From Eretmocerus hayati (Eukaryota > Arthropoda > Insecta > Hymenoptera > Aphelinidae), in contig CM056742.1 of NCBI GenBank assembly GCA_029851415.1, positions 146,697,121 to 146,761,120 on the forward strand: 64,000 nucleotides of DNA. Reading direction: 5' to 3'. A model generated the notes under the pieces. That model was not told the origin of the DNA and ran no database searches. It saw only the letters and a program-made list of their open reading frames with translations. Positions 25,321 to 39,117 of this stretch are shown here, one piece after another. Positions within the stretch are counted from its first letter, which is position 1, and the number at the start of each line of letters is the position of its first letter. The position numbers were made by a program, and so were the translations under genes.

Positions 25321-25689
25321 GAAAACATCAAATCTAGGAAAACTATAATTGCATGTCACTATAAATCAGATATTGCAAATTATTTTGATGTCTGAAAATC
25401 AGATCTAGACGAGTTTGAGTGGAAATGTCAGTCTGTTGAGCGAAAACTTCAGAAATTCCTTTTGACAGTGATTTGATGACAAGTACAATGGAAATTGGAT
25501 AAAATTGAAATACAATGGATAGCAGAGGGGTTGGCCAGAATTGAACATCAATTCAGTATCGATGCCATTAAATTGACAGATAGCAAATGAACAATTCATG
25601 AATCTACTCGTGCATCTCACGCGATAAAATTAGACAGAGAAACCATGTTCAACGCCAAAGTTATAACCACACCAGAGAAACTATTGACG

Positions 25690-25900
25690 ATTGAAACATG
25701 CATGGATTGTACGTATAGAATCATATGGCGTACGTACATACCGGCGTCAGCGAGACTTGACCCAATAAGCTAAGCTCTCTGGTATAATCCCTGGAACGTT
25801 GAATATGAGCTATTGCGGGGGTCTCAACTCATGCTTCGCGGTCGGGTATTAGTTCAGAATCCGATGAGCTTTCAATAGCTCCTGCATACATACAGCTAGA
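25690..25900. promoter_or_regulatory. GC-richer intronic island
   Basis: A 200-bp island of mixed-composition, high-complexity sequence with CpGs (TACGTACATACCGGCGTCAG; CATGCTTCGCGGTCGGGTA) within AT-rich intron. No exon is visible. It is a candidate conserved non-coding element by composition alone. Confidence 0.2.
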
Positions 25901-27351
25901 TATAATACATTCAAACTTGCGATACGTGAATCCTTAAACGAGAAATTCGATTGCCTTTGGGAAGCAAATAAGGGATCATCAATCGCATTCAAGACACGAT
26001 AGACTCAATTCGATGAATCATAAGTAATGAAATATTCACGGAAGTTCGTGAGGGGTAGCATAAGGGCTTTAATTCATAATTATCTGAGCAACTGGGGCTA
26101 CAATTAAAAATTACATAAACAATTATGTTTCTAACACATAATCTATTTGAAGATGACATTATTTCTCGGAAATGATATCCAAGTAAACTTTCAATTATAT
26201 TAGCTAATTCTGTTTAAAATGTCAACATTTTTATTCGAAACTCATTCTTCATTCTTGTCTGCAAAAATAATCATTTCAATTCATCTTCGATATTCTAAGC
26301 CTTGTGAGAAGTATTGATGCAAGCTAAAATCAACGTTCCACGCAAAGCTTTGTAAAAGTCGAATCTTCGGATTCGAATATATCATATTGAAAGCTTAGAA
26401 ATCAGGATCATCAACATCTCAAAATTTATAATTATGATCCATCAGATCGAATGATTTCCAAGGTCTTTTTGAGTAGATTTTTAGAATCGAGTAGCAAACA
26501 CCGGTTCATTAAAATATTTTGTAAAGGTTGAACAAAAAAGTTAAGGAATGAATGGAAGCGCTCTCCAAAATTCCAAGACCACACCACCCTTATCCAAAAG
26601 AGAGACTCGAACAGCCGGAAAGAGAGGTTTTTCTCTCTTTTTTTTCCGACTCTGAACGTATGCGTTCTGTAGAAAGTTTGACTCTTTCTTTTTCTCTTCC
26701 CCATCACTACCTTTCTCTCTTTTTCCCTTTTTTTTTTTTCACTCGCCATACACACCAAGAGGCAGATGCAGGGTGCAAGAACGCGTTCACGCCGTATCTA
26801 GGACAAAAATATACCGGCCAACGAAGCAAGACTTACTCTCACCTCTTAGCTGATGAATTGTCCCTATTTCGGTGTAATTCAGAGCTCCTCTCAATGTGCA
26901 AAACTTCAATGCCTCTTTATACTTGTCTCTCTACCTTTCTCATCTTCTTCTTTATTCTGTTTTGCTGCATAACAATGAGATGAAAAACTTTACTATTACG
27001 AATGAATGGTTATACGAGTGAGTATGTTGGTGAGTTTGGGTGTGACACATTTAAACTGCAAAGTATGCATTATATACTCAAGAAGGTAAATGACCGAGCT
27101 GAATTTGCATTCAAAGTTTGTCCCACATTTATGAGTTTGTTACACTCGGAAATTGGGATTTTGAGAGTCTCTGAATCGAGACGTATAGATACTTTGGGGA
27201 TCTCATGAATAGTGAATTTTTGTTTTAAAAATGGAGATTCTAGCATTTTGCTCCCATTTTTTCTCGCGAAGATCAATTATTTTACTGATTTTATGCAAAA
27301 TATCGTGAAAAAAATTTTGCCCTCTTTCGGTTTTCAACAATTAATCTGGAA

Positions 27352-27375
27352 ATATCGAACATGCATGTTCGATAT
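27352..27375. repeat. Perfect 24-bp palindrome
   Basis: ATATCGAACATG followed by CATGTTCGATAT, with no spacer and no mismatch. A perfect 12-bp self-complementary site is not expected by chance in a window this size. It does not match a terminal repeat of the elements listed here, so it may be a protein-dimer binding site or the scar of a small foldback. Confidence 0.85.
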
Positions 27376-27639
27376 GAAAGCATTGTGTTATACTACAATG
27401 GGAAAGTCTACGGATAGTCTGATGTATAATCAGTCAAAGCATTGAATCATTTGGTTTGAATCATTTGCTGGCTCATTAAAACGATCGAGTAGATTTTCTT
27501 CAATTCGTTATATCAGACTGATTTCACTTAAGGCAGAGTTTTCTAGATTATTTCGATTTTCGGAACTGTCATAACATTTTTTGCAATTCTCTGACCTCAA
27601 ATGTTCATTGCAATGAAAGAGCGATACTCTGTGATATAA

Positions 27640-28578
27640 GGTCAGTGTACCCAACTTGCCCCCATTAAGCCATTTTCTTAATAACTCTGGACCATCTCAA
27701 TATTTTCCAACGTACCTTAGCTCATTTTGAAGCTTGTCTTAAGACCTTCAAAATAAGTTGAGGTACATTCAATTTGAACCAACTGGAGCCAAACTGTTTG
27801 AATTCTCCCAAAAGGTGATTTTTGAGAGTTTACAAAAGTGTGTACCCAACTTGCCCCCATTAAGCCTTTTTCTTAATAACTTTGGTTTACTTCAACGATT
27901 TTCAACGTGCTTTAGCTCATTTTAAAGCTTGTTTAAAGACCTTCAAAATGCATTAAGCTACGTCCAATTTGGATCAATTGGAGCCGAACTATCTCAATTC
28001 TTCCGAAATAAATTATGTAAATCGGCGATAAAGTGTTTTTATCGCCGTGCACGCACATTTGGAGCTTTTCGGTGGTTCGAAACACTATTTCTGACTCATT
28101 TTGACGTGACAAACACGTTCTGAGTGGTAAAAAAGTCGTTCTGCATGCCCTTTCGAGATAAACGTATGGGGGCATGTTAGGTACACTCCGATGTTGGCAT
28201 CCTTGTTTACAAATCGTCTCCGTATTTTGCACATAAAATAGCTCCATATTCAAATTTTGCAATTTTGGAGAATGGATTTTGAAGGTCTTGAAACAAGAAA
28301 TCGAATGCGCTAAGGTACGTCGAAATTGGTTGAACTCAAAGAATTTGGCACCGATTTTACTGAAGGCGATTCCCTCGGTGCTTTCTTAGCTAAGCAATCA
28401 CGAAAAATAGAAAAATTACTTTAGATTTTCTGAAGAACGCAGGAATGATTCGGGGTCGACGCAAACTATTTACTTTCTCATATTTCAACATAACAAACGT
28501 AAAAAAAAATTGCCGGGAGGCTAAGGAGTGCCCATCCCCGAGATCGGCATATGGGGGCAAGTTGGGTACACTTACCTT
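27640..28578. mobile_element. DNA-type element with GTACCCAACTTGCCCCC ends
   Basis: The left terminus AAGGTCAGTGTACCCAACTT with GCCCCCAT is mirrored at the right end by ATGGGGGCAAGTTGGGTACA with CTTACCTT. The first 190 bp are directly duplicated (27645 and 27839 both begin GTGTACCCAACTTGCCCCC, with AGCTCATTTTGAAGCTTGT in each). A degenerate inverted copy (GGGGGCATGTTAGGTACACT) lies at 28170. It is flanked by ATAT on both sides. No transposase frame is visible, so it is non-autonomous, about 0.94 kb. Confidence 0.8.
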
Positions 28579-29739
28579 ATATATTTTTTTTTTTGATACG
28601 CCATGGAGAATGAGCTCAAAAAATTCCTAAAATTGCCTGAAGACCAGAGACGCATTTACACGTTACAATGCCAATATATTCTAATTTGATTCGCATCTGA
28701 GCAGTACTGCATCTGGAAAAAACCACTCATTACCGGAACTTTCTAAAATTTCCACTTCATCTCTCCTCACTATTTTGCAATGATTCCCGATGGTTTCAAA
28801 GATGATCTGTTTTTTATACTCAGATTTGCATTGTTTTGGACCTATTACCTTCATCACAATATTCTTCATCTTATTTATAATCTATTTATTCACGAAATGA
28901 AAATGAACGAGAAATTTCCTTTCACCTGCAAGAGTAAAACAGCACCACTCCTCAAACACATTACAGCCCAGTACTTTCGGTTTCAAACAGAATTGATGAT
29001 CTTGAAGTATTCCTGATCACGGTGCATCGGAAACTCGGGAAAATCAATAGATAGCCAATATGAACAATGCTTCCGATATCGATTTTTAGGTACTCTCACG
29101 GTCAATTGCCCAAAATAATCAAAAAGTATCCGTCGATGGAATTCACAATCAAGTCCACTTTTCGATTTTTCTATTATGTTTGATATGTAAAAGTTCGTCG
29201 TTTTCGCTGTCTTTTCACTGGTTTTTCCGTGATAAGTCGGAAGGGATGACTTTCATCGAAAAATATCTATCATAGTTCTTTGTGGGATTTTAAAGATCTT
29301 AGAAATGATGTGCTCACGTATATAAAAAAAGTGGATGTACCTAAGATAGTATAAGCAACTTATGGGAAAAATTCAAAGCACTTATAAGTTTCTGAGATAT
29401 TTTTCTTTCATTTGCGAATCTCACATCGGTTATTCCTCGGCTTTGGATATATCAGAGCCAACCATCTTGTAGATTTTCGAAAAATCTTCGAAGGAGTATT
29501 CTATACATTTTTTCATAAGAATCATCCCTTCCAACTCATTACGGAAAATCCAGCAAAATACCTTCGACTTTCCCGACTTTCCGACGCACGGTGTGACATT
29601 ACTCTTTATCACACTGGCTATAAAAATCATAAATCCATTGATTTCAAAAGCTCCAATATCATCATTATAGAGGTCATTGACATAGCATCACCAAGACTGA
29701 ATTGTAAATGATTGAAAGCTGATGAAGCACGTGAATGTG

Positions 29740-30420
29740 AAAATAGGTAAACGAGGCGCCGCCGATCGAATTGACTCAAGATTCAACGATTAAGCCAAGC
29801 CGCTATAGAGTTGCATCAGGTATATATACAGAGACGTACACAGGCCAACGTGTTGATGTCGGATTTTCTCTCAACGCTCCATTTGCAAATGCTGTTACGT
29901 CGTTTCCCTATAGTATACCATTTGGCCAACCCTTCGTCAGCCACCCTCCTCTCATCCCATCCCTCGCTTTACACAGCATCTCTTATTCCGCTGTGACAGC
30001 GAAGTCGGTACCGGAAACGCTTATTTCGCGTCTTATTTCCGTTTGGCCTCGATCTAGCATCGTAGGGGAAAATGCTTCGGGCAAAAGATAAGAGGGAGAG
30101 GGATAGAAAGCAAGTGCAATCGACGGTCTGAACTGGCACTGCTGTTACTACTACGAGTATAAGGGGCTGATTGACCAAATCCCGCGCTTCAGTGAAAAGA
30201 CAGTATAGAGAAAAGGCTATACAAGGCTTGAAGCTCAGCTTCGTGTAATCGAGGACCAACCGGCTAGAGTTATAGAACAGAGTATAAAGCTCTCTGCACC
30301 TTTGTCGTTTGATTGCAGTGTGTAACGTGGCCCTATTCTCTTTTCCTACTCCTCGCGGCGCCGTTTTCGCGTTTATAACAGAAGAAGAGTATAGAGCCTG
30401 CACACATTCATTTTTATGAA
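29740..30420. promoter_or_regulatory. GC/CpG-rich intronic island
   Basis: Nearly 700 bp of raised G+C with CpGs, open frames on both strands (106 codons plus, 144 codons minus) and motifs such as GGTATATATACAGAG near 29820. No splice-supported exon was found. It could hold an internal promoter or enhancer for short dystrophin transcripts; this is inference from composition and location. Confidence 0.3.
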
Positions 30421-30779
30421 AGCTCTCACTAGGGAGGCATGGCCCCTATTCTATGGCATTATTCGCATTAAACGCTATCAAGTGAGGTATTATGAAGAGA
30501 TAAACGTTTTATTCGGGTCTGGTGGTGTAGCACCTACTGTGCACATGAAGCACATTTATTGAGCAGTTTACTGTTTAGTGATATCGATATCATGATAAAA
30601 ATTGATCGATGAAAATGTCAAATTCATTGCCGATGACGTTGAGCCGAGGTTTGGAATTTTTCAGATTTGTTTTAATGAGGTACAATTTCATTTTTCATAT
30701 TGATCACATTGAATATTGCAAATAAAACTTTTGAAAGATATGTAATGCAGATAGATTATGAATAAAAATCACTCGATCG

Positions 30780-31050
30780 CTTCCACGTCGTCGCATTAAT
30801 GGAGAGAAGATTGGATCGCGCCGAGGGATGCGATAAGGGCGGGGAAATAGTAATAACTGTGATTAGGAACCCGAGCAAATGACGCCGGGAATTTCGTGCA
30901 CACGTGGCGCCGAGTCGAGAAATCGTATTGCCGAAGCCCAAGGCATTCATTTCAGATTCGACGACGACATGGCTGATGCCGAGTCGCTTACTATTTCTCG
31001 CTCAGCTGGCTTACACACCGTGTATATAGAAGGTAATCGCGTGTCCAATG
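30780..31050. promoter_or_regulatory. GC-rich island with coding-like plus-strand frame
   Basis: The plus strand has an open frame from 30879 reading MTPGISCTRGAESRNRIAEA, then QGIHFRFDDDMADAESLTIS, and a donor-like GAAG|GTAATC at 31033. The region is GC-rich relative to its flanks. I cannot tell whether this is an exon, a regulatory element or chance; no partner exon was found. Confidence 0.25.
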
Positions 31051-34000
31051 GACGGAAAAAATTGAAATAATATGGAAACAGTTTATTGAAAAAATTCCAG
31101 GTTGGGTGTTTATTACAACTTTTCTGCACGAATTCGGAATCTAATGTGTGGGTAGACCATACCTTGTATGATTTCTGAAAGGCTTTGATAAAATCTCAAA
31201 AAAAATACAATAGAAAGAAATCCCAAATATTATTACATATCTGGCTTATGAAAAGAGACATGGGTCACTGATCTATAACCTTTCAGAAGATTGATCAACA
31301 AAATGAAAACGCAGACACGCTATATGAGGACAGATGACATTTTTGATCTCTATAGCATAACGCTTCTGCTGTTTTATCAAGATAACACATACTCTGGCAA
31401 TGAATCCACCAAGGCTCATTCGAGCTGATGTATGAAAATTATTTAGAAATTTTCAAACGAAAGCAAATAAGCTCACTGTTATCCTAAAGATTTGGGAATT
31501 TACAACTGAATTTAATTAATCAAAACAATCCTGAATCGGATCCAATAGTGCATGTACGGGAAGAATTCCAAGCACACTATTTCACACTAGTGTTGCAACA
31601 GATTTTTCTCGTGTAGGTATGTCAACACTTGGAAGAAATTTTCTGGGAAGTGATGGTATCAAATCAAACCGTAGTTCCTGTCTAATAATATTTCAAAATT
31701 AATCCTGTATATTTGACGTTCCCGTTTAAACGATAATGTTTATAATCGAACGCACTCGTCTCAATGCAAAAATATCCAATGTTATAATATTGTACGAGAA
31801 TTCATCATTTCCATTCGTTGGATTACAATATCTATCAACCAAGACGGTGTTTTATTAAAGAATTTGAAGAGCAAAAATAATATAATTCAACAGAAGAACA
31901 TGAATCATTTCTGACAGACAAATGTAGATCAGTACCAAGAGAAGTATCTAGACATAAAACGACTCGGAGATTCCATGATCAATATCAAGAAACTGTCAAT
32001 TTGAATAAGCGCTAGCTAGACGAGGATGACTCTACCCTTCGTGTCTCTTCGAATAAGCATCACACTTTGGGGTTTCTCTTTCCAACCGCACATTTTCACC
32101 CATGCACTTTGAGTTTCTGCTTCGCAAGCACGATATCTACAGAAAATGCGTTCTACAGTATAGCTGTCCAGCTGTCTACACTGCTCAGCAAACTCCTTGA
32201 CCCTTACAAAAAGACAGCGACGTACCATGAAGTCCGACAAAAAATAAAAATGAAAATGTTCGCATAATGTAGAGCTCTTCAGAATTCCTAGCGAGGATTC
32301 ATTAATGCAACGGAGGCAAAAAAAATTTCTGAATTTTTCCTTTAGAAAAGTCGACCGTTATCTAATGTAAGGGATGCAAAAAACTTGGAGTCTTTGAACG
32401 TCATTTTTTGGGCTTCGCTGACCTCTCTTTTTCATCATTTTTAACTTTGAAACTCTATCATAAAAGAAAATTTAAAGGCTTTTTGGATGAGAGGAAATGT
32501 GATACCTCCTCTTTTAGGCTTATATATATATTTTTTTTCATTAAGGTTCGACTTTTTGAATACCTCTTAGGGTAAATTCAAGATAATACAAGGTGGGATT
32601 TATGCGAAAAAAAGATACGGGAGAACGTTGGTGCGCACATACGAGGCATTGTAGCATGGCAAGTGTAACGATACTATAACATTGTGATGAACATCGTGGT
32701 ACATGAGATGAAATCTCTGATGGGGATGAAAATTTTGTATAAAATGTTCCACCTCAAGCGTGATAAGGTTTCATCTAAAATTTAAGATAGGTAGGTCGAG
32801 TTGGAAAGTTGAACGAGGTGAATGAGGATTGTATTATTCCTTTATTATTAGGTGGTGTTTTGGAGAAATAGATCTCAGTTCAAAGCGCCATTCTAGATAA
32901 TTCGGTAAAACTGGGCGTTCAACCGTGTGGGAATATTAGTCCCAATAAAATAAGCAGACCCTTTTAAAATGGTCTACACCTTTGAAACTAAGGATTCACC
33001 GTTAGTACACTAAGATCTTATCTCAAACGACCCTATATTCTAGAGCATATCGTACCTGAATCAAAAAAAATTTTTCTCATTTGAAAAAGTGTGCTTTATC
33101 CACCTGTTGACGGTGCAGGAACCAAATTGATCTAACCCCAGCTTGTCTGGTGTTCAACTAGTAACTTCCATTAGTCTTGATCATACAAAACCATAGGGAG
33201 GAAAAAATTAATCGGAGCCTCAACAACTAAAGATAGCAAAAAGATCAATCTACTATGGAAAATTAAATATCAAAATTAATCGTGTCCTGTAAGGACAAAC
33301 AAACTTCTTTAATAACTAAAATACTACAACCCCTACCTGTACAGCAGAAATGAAAGGTAAAATCGATTTTGATAAGTTCCATAAGCACAAGCGTGCATTG
33401 AACAAACTTCGATAGCAGTTTATGAGCACGCAACCGATCAGTTCATAAATAGAGGCATGACAACGATGGCTCGTGATGGCTATAATGTACACCTTTTAGA
33501 AAGGGTCAAACGCTTAGGGACACTACACCCTTCCCTTACTCTCGGTGACCCGTAAAAAAAATGGTAAAAGAGGAAAAAGAGTCGTTGCAACGGCAAATGG
33601 GCCGTGGCTCAATCGATATACTCCATACAAAAGAGCTCGTCGAGAGAGAACAGAGGCCGACTCTTCTTTCTCACTCTTCAAATTTATCTGCAACGGCCTT
33701 GGTGCCATTACAATATCTATTCCCTTGCATTTGAAGCACTTTTCGAGCATAAAGTATTTCACCTAGCTTTGTCTGTCCCACTTTCTATTCTCAATAGATC
33801 GCTGAGATTGTCTGGTATTCTTGTGTAGCTAAGGGTGCCAAATGATGGCTTAGTACTAAGAGTATTTTGGCGCGACGAGGTCTTGTATTTATCTTGAAAT
33901 TGATTCTTCTCATTTATCTCAAGTAAGGCTTTTAATTTTAGGATTAATTAGGAAGAATGGATACATAGTTTTTCAAATGTCTTGCTTCAACAGGGTGAAC

Positions 34001-35979
34001 CATTGCATGAATATTTTTTTCACAATTTGAAATCTGGGCGATTTTGATATTCACGACTTTCTTTTATCAGAAAATGATGATGACTTCATGGGCCTATTTT
34101 CAGACAGAGTATGTCGAGTCCCAAAAGGTGAAGTTTGATGAAACTCCAGCAAAAAATTTATGGAAGTCTTACAAACATTCTACATTAGTTCTTCTTGTCG
34201 AGAGATACTCCTATCCGAAATTTCTTTCAAATATTTTCAACTTCTTGAATGAGCTTGGAGATTCAATTTCTTCCAATTCCTCATTAAAAGCATGTTTCTG
34301 TCATTGTAGAATAGAAAAAGTTGAAAGATTTCTTTCCTCGCCGTTGAACTAGGACAAGAAAAAGTTCGAAAAAGTTAGTTCAATATATTTTGCAATCTCA
34401 TATCAATTTCCCAATGTGTCACGTCAAACTAATGGAGAAAGTACTCGGACTAAAATCCTCGGTCCGACAAATATCTTATAGAAACATAACAACAGATGTA
34501 AAACTTGAACGTAAAAAAGACAAATTTTGAATTGATTATTCGTATAATTCGATTTTGACGCCTGCTAAGCGTTATCATGAGCTATGGCTTGTAATGAAAC
34601 TGTGTCAACTTTATGATCCAGGAAGCAAAATAGAGGACTTGGAAGGACCTCTACCCTAATGAACCAGTGAAATGACTCGTTTATAAGATAACGAGCAGCT
34701 AATTAGCTCGCGCAGCAAATCAATTGATCATCGTAATTATGAGAGCACCTTGCAAGTTAACTGAAGCGAAAAGCCTAGACAACGATTTATGAAACGATGA
34801 GATTGCTAATTACAAGCAGCAGCTGATATTGTCTAAATTACTATGTTCCAAGAGATCAAGAAGATCGAATTCTTGTCCAGATTTTCTAAATATTTTACAA
34901 CGTACCTCTCGAGGCAATTCTTATGAATTTCAACAAGTAATAAGCTAGACAGAATGCGATCCTCGCACTTTACGAATCCGATAAAAGAGTTGCTCATTCG
35001 GAATGCATAACTTTTCACCCAATTTTAATTAGCAAGTATTGGACGAAAACTACTCGGATGATAACAAGTTCATCGACTAGCTGGCATTGAGTAGGAAATT
35101 GTCAGGAATGAATAATCGCAGAGTTCCGGATTAATTCCGGGTGAATTTATCCAAGCGTGAAAAGCTGATAAGACTGAATAGAACGTCGGGTGTAGGTGGA
35201 CGCAAAATCGAGCGCGGGAATTTCTAATAAAACAGCCGCTGTCACACGAGAGCATGAGTTCGGAAATTGATGTAGGGTAGAGATTCATTTTCTAGATGAG
35301 CAGTTGAATTAATAACTGTCATGGTTGATTATGAACCTGAGATGACGCCTAGTATTGACAGGCAACTGACTGTCACCAGGAAGACTATTGAAAGGAGTTT
35401 AGACTACATAGACTATCAAGGCAAAATTCATCAATTCAGAGTATTGACTCGTCAAAAAGACAGTTTTTGTCATCAATTCATGTCCAGTTTTGTTGGATCA
35501 GTTTTGTTTGAATCTTTATCGGGACTCTGTAATAACAAATTTCTTTCCTGGTTGATCAGGATGACGATGATAATCAGACTTGGGATTTCTGTAAGGACTC
35601 GGGCCGCAAAAGAAACTCAATAAAATTCAACGAAATTCAAAATAGATTCCAAGACAAATCTTGACTGAAAATGCCAGCATCGTGGACATTTAAATTCTTA
35701 AAATTCTGCTCGTTGTTGAAGAGAAAAATACTCGAAAATGTCCGTGCCACAGTTATATTCCAACGTTTCATTTCTTCTATTTTTCTGCTAAAATTCTGGG
35801 AAAATTGATTCGAATCAGGAAACTGTTTCCAGGTTTCAATATTATTTCAGAATTTTAGCAAATGTAAAGTAGAAATTAGACAAAGAAAAATAACCATGTC
35901 ACACGAACGTATTCGTCGATTCTCCCAAAGAACTATCGAAAAAAATTCTCAATCATCCTACGAACAACTGTCTCAAAAA

Positions 35980-37420
35980 GGGTGAAATCTCAACTAGCCC
36001 TAACGAGGCATATCGCCCATCCGGGTCATTTACTTCCCGCACATGCATGTAGATACCCATTTAGTGAAGGGAGAGTCAATATACGCATATGTATGCTGCA
36101 TCGAAACTGTCGAAATGGTCAGTGTTCAGACGGTTGCCCGATAACGAAGCAAGCTATAATACGAGTGGGCGTGAGGGGTCAAAACGGGCCATAGGCATCG
36201 CAAAATCCGTCCAGTTGTACACGCCCCTCTCGTTAATAAGCATATTAGTTCATCCAGTTCTGTACGCGACACATATGACCAGCTCTGCACTCCCATCGTG
36301 TGTACGCATTTCTAATTTCCAACATATTCCTCCACGTGTTTTAGTTACAACACACAAACAAAGCAGAAAGGGTCTCCTTTCTCTTTTGCATCCCTTGACA
36401 CTGTCATGAATATCTACACAAACTTGTGTCGTCGTTTCACTGTGTGAGTGTGTATGTGTATAACTCTAGATGCCGCGTGCGTACTCACGTGGCCGTGCGC
36501 CCGTTCATAATTCACGCTCAACGCGACCCATGCGCTTCACTGATGCCAGCCTCTCTGGATGCTATACTTCTGCTCAGTAAATACGCACAAAACCAGAAGG
36601 TATATGTAGGCTTTATGGAATCCTTCAATCAATGGCCTATATTCTAGGACATGGACCAACACACTCAAGCACTATTTTCTTCTACAGATACTTAAATTCA
36701 AATCACATCAATTTATTTGTGTGTAAATGCAACAACACGCACACGGCACTTCACTCACAAATCACGTATCAAATATTATCCATCACGTATTTCAGAAGAA
36801 AAATAAAATACAGAAGTGCGTGAGATAGAATAATATAAGCCGGCGATGGAAAATAAAAATTCAAAGTTTTTGTATAGGTGTCGGCTCGGGCCCGTCCGGG
36901 CTTGAACTGTCGCTGCTCGACCAGAGATCGTGGCTCTATAGGGGTTGCAGTATAAGCAAAAGCCAGGCTCCTCGCCCCGCGCAAAACAGGGTGGCTTTCT
37001 ATAGTGTTCAGTGTATGATGGCCCACCTTCTTTGCTCATGCGCTGTACGAAACTCATGCAGCAGCCGCCCGCCCTCGAGTATAAACCACTACCAATGTAT
37101 ATCTGTGTATGTATGAATGTATGGGTTATATGGTATATGCGGATGGAGGGTTGAACAAAGCCCCCGGCGAGAGAAGATATGTGGAGGGTGGGGAGGGGGG
37201 GGGGAGATCGGTGCCCGTGTAAGCAAAGTGTATGCTCGCGCGAGTATTTATATGCGAGGGGTCCTTTTTTTTGAGAGGCTGCAGCAAGTACATAGCAGGA
37301 GTTCAGAAGAGTCTGATGATGATGGTATAGTGAGGGAATATTGCTGGGCGCGCGCAAGCCCTTTCTTTCTTTTTCCCCTAATTGGAGACAGGGCCTCTTG
37401 TTTTCACCCTCACTTGTAGA
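35980..37420. promoter_or_regulatory. Pair of GC-rich intronic islands
   Basis: Two islands (about 35980-36560 and 36830-37420) of mixed, CpG-containing sequence with a G tract near 37190-37205 and ATATAAG near 36834. Open frames occur in several phases (193 codons on the minus strand at 36776-37357) but with no family signature or matching splice phase. They are candidate regulatory islands of the 34-kb intron. Confidence 0.25.
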
Positions 37421-37766
37421 GATGCGAACCTTATTGTTGCACGACGATAAGCTGTAGCAATTTCTTAGTTTTTATTTTCTGTCCCGTATGTGGTGCTTGA
37501 AATAAAAAGAAGGGCCAAGGTGAAGGTCTAGCAGGTAGAACTATGACCATGTATCCTGTTCTGCTGAAAGTTTCCCCGAATATATGTATTTCTGACGGAA
37601 AATTATAGAACACTTATCATTAAAAATCTCTCATTTCCTTAGTTGACCTAGTTTCGAATTCATGAATTTTTGATTGATACAAAAGTGACATCATAGGCAG
37701 TTAAAAAGAAGTCACTGCTAAATTCCAATGCTGCAACAAGAATATCAGTCGAATCAAAATAAGAAG

Positions 37767-39117
37767 CACTCACAAAGGAGGACCACAAAGTCCGGGTTAC
37801 CAATCTCCCACAAGATTTTGTCACCGTTTTGTACTACCGCCAACCGGGGTAACTTTATAACAAAAATCGCATTTTTTTCCTTAAACCTCGCGAAACTTGT
37901 ACGTCTCACATCAGAAGTGCGTTGTCTCTGTGGTCAATCGAAAGCTTACAGTTTCAGCTTTCGATTGCGGTATTTATAAGGTCCATTTGGACATATCCGG
38001 TTGGAGCAATGAGTGCTGAAAGTCGTGTTCCAAAGTTAGACACGGACTGGGGTAACTTTGGAACAGAAATTGTTATCATTTATTATTCGTCAATTAATTC
38101 ATAGACTAGGTCATACAATCGATTTTCACCATCGGTGATCGAAAGCTGAGTGTCTTAGCTTTCTATTGACCTATTATAAAAGTCCATTCGGTTGAATTTA
38201 ACTTCTATAATCGAGCATAGACACCATCAGCATACCTCACTGTCTGCACCACGGATAACTCTCGAGGAGAAAAATACCTTCACAGTCGATTTCTGCCAAA
38301 AACTGACATGACTCGGCTTCCGTGGGTCGAAATGAGACGTTCTTTGGCTCATTTTGAAGCTCTCGTCAACGACTACCCAAGTAAGTGAGATTCGATGATG
38401 ATATAGATCTTGGGGAATAATTGAGAGTACATGAACAAGTGTTCCATAGTTACCCCAGTTTATGAAAAAAAATACATACTTGTCAGTTTTCACTCTACAA
38501 AATTGAAACTTCGTGGAAATACTCCAATATAACAATGGATCCGTCCAGATATGTGTACAGACAAGTGAAATCTAGCTCAGCTACCTTGGATTCGACCTGC
38601 TAGAGTCGTAACCACACTACTTTTTCCGAGAGACTGTTTGTTGGATTGGAAACGTACTTTTGAAGAAGTCAGCTTATAAATGGATTAAAAGCTATTGGAG
38701 GCCTTCGCGCCGGTACAAAACATTGTTTATGCGTGTCCCAAGTGGAGAGAACCGGTATTAAGGCCTCAGGATCATCTGCCTAGCCAACTGTGCGTGATAA
38801 CCTCTCTTTCATGGGTTAATTGTTCCAAAGTTACCCCGATTGATGGTATCGAGAAGATAAAGAATCCAGAGTAACTCCGTCAAATGGGTCTCCTGTTCAA
38901 AGATACGGCCACTGAGATTATTATTGCTCATGTAGGCCCGTGTTAAAAAAGAAATATATAGATATACTCGCAATGCTAACGTTTTTGCTTGTAGCTCTGG
39001 ACAGGAAGACCATTTGACGGGTTTACTCTGGATTTTGTATATTCTAGATGGTGCTAAGCTGTGAAAAAAATTTGGGAATGATTGGCGATCCGGACCCCGT
39101 GGTCCCCCCTTGTCAGT
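37767..39117. mobile_element. Foldback MITE, family A copy 2, interrupted
   Basis: The left fragment 37767-37841 (CTCACAAAGGAGGACCACAA then GTCCGGGTTACCAATCTCCC) and the right fragment 38842-39117 (AGAATCCAGAGTAACTCCGT then TTTACTCTGGATTTTG, and the end CCCCCCTTGTCAGTTGA) together align with family A copy 1 at 6827-7171. The two parts are separated by about 1 kb of unrelated foldback sequence listed next, so this is a nested insertion. Most of the family A left arm is confined to the short left fragment. Confidence 0.72.
37842..38841. mobile_element. 1-kb foldback element nested in family A copy
   Basis: The terminal repeats are AACCGGGGTAACTTTATAAC at the left and TTCCAAAGTTACCCCGATT at the right, imperfect reverse complements. 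Internal sub-copies of the same motif occur at 38048 (GGGGTAACTTTGGAAC) and 38441 (GTTCCATAGTTACCCC). Internal hairpins are built from CAATCGAAAGCT and AGCTTTCGATTG (37935-37967) with a diverged version at 38138-38170. There is no transposase. It is younger than its host element. Confidence 0.72.

Noticed and set aside
26552..26983. 143-codon plus-strand open frame
   Set aside because: Most of it reads through CT/TTTC-rich low-complexity DNA giving Ser/Phe/Leu runs.
29969..30403. 144-codon minus-strand open frame
   Set aside because: Same reasoning: GC-rich island, frames open on both strands, no splice support.
36776..37357. 193-codon minus-strand open frame in a GC-rich island
   Set aside because: No heptads, no suitable phase 1 donor to hinge 3, no recognisable motif; treated as a property of the island.
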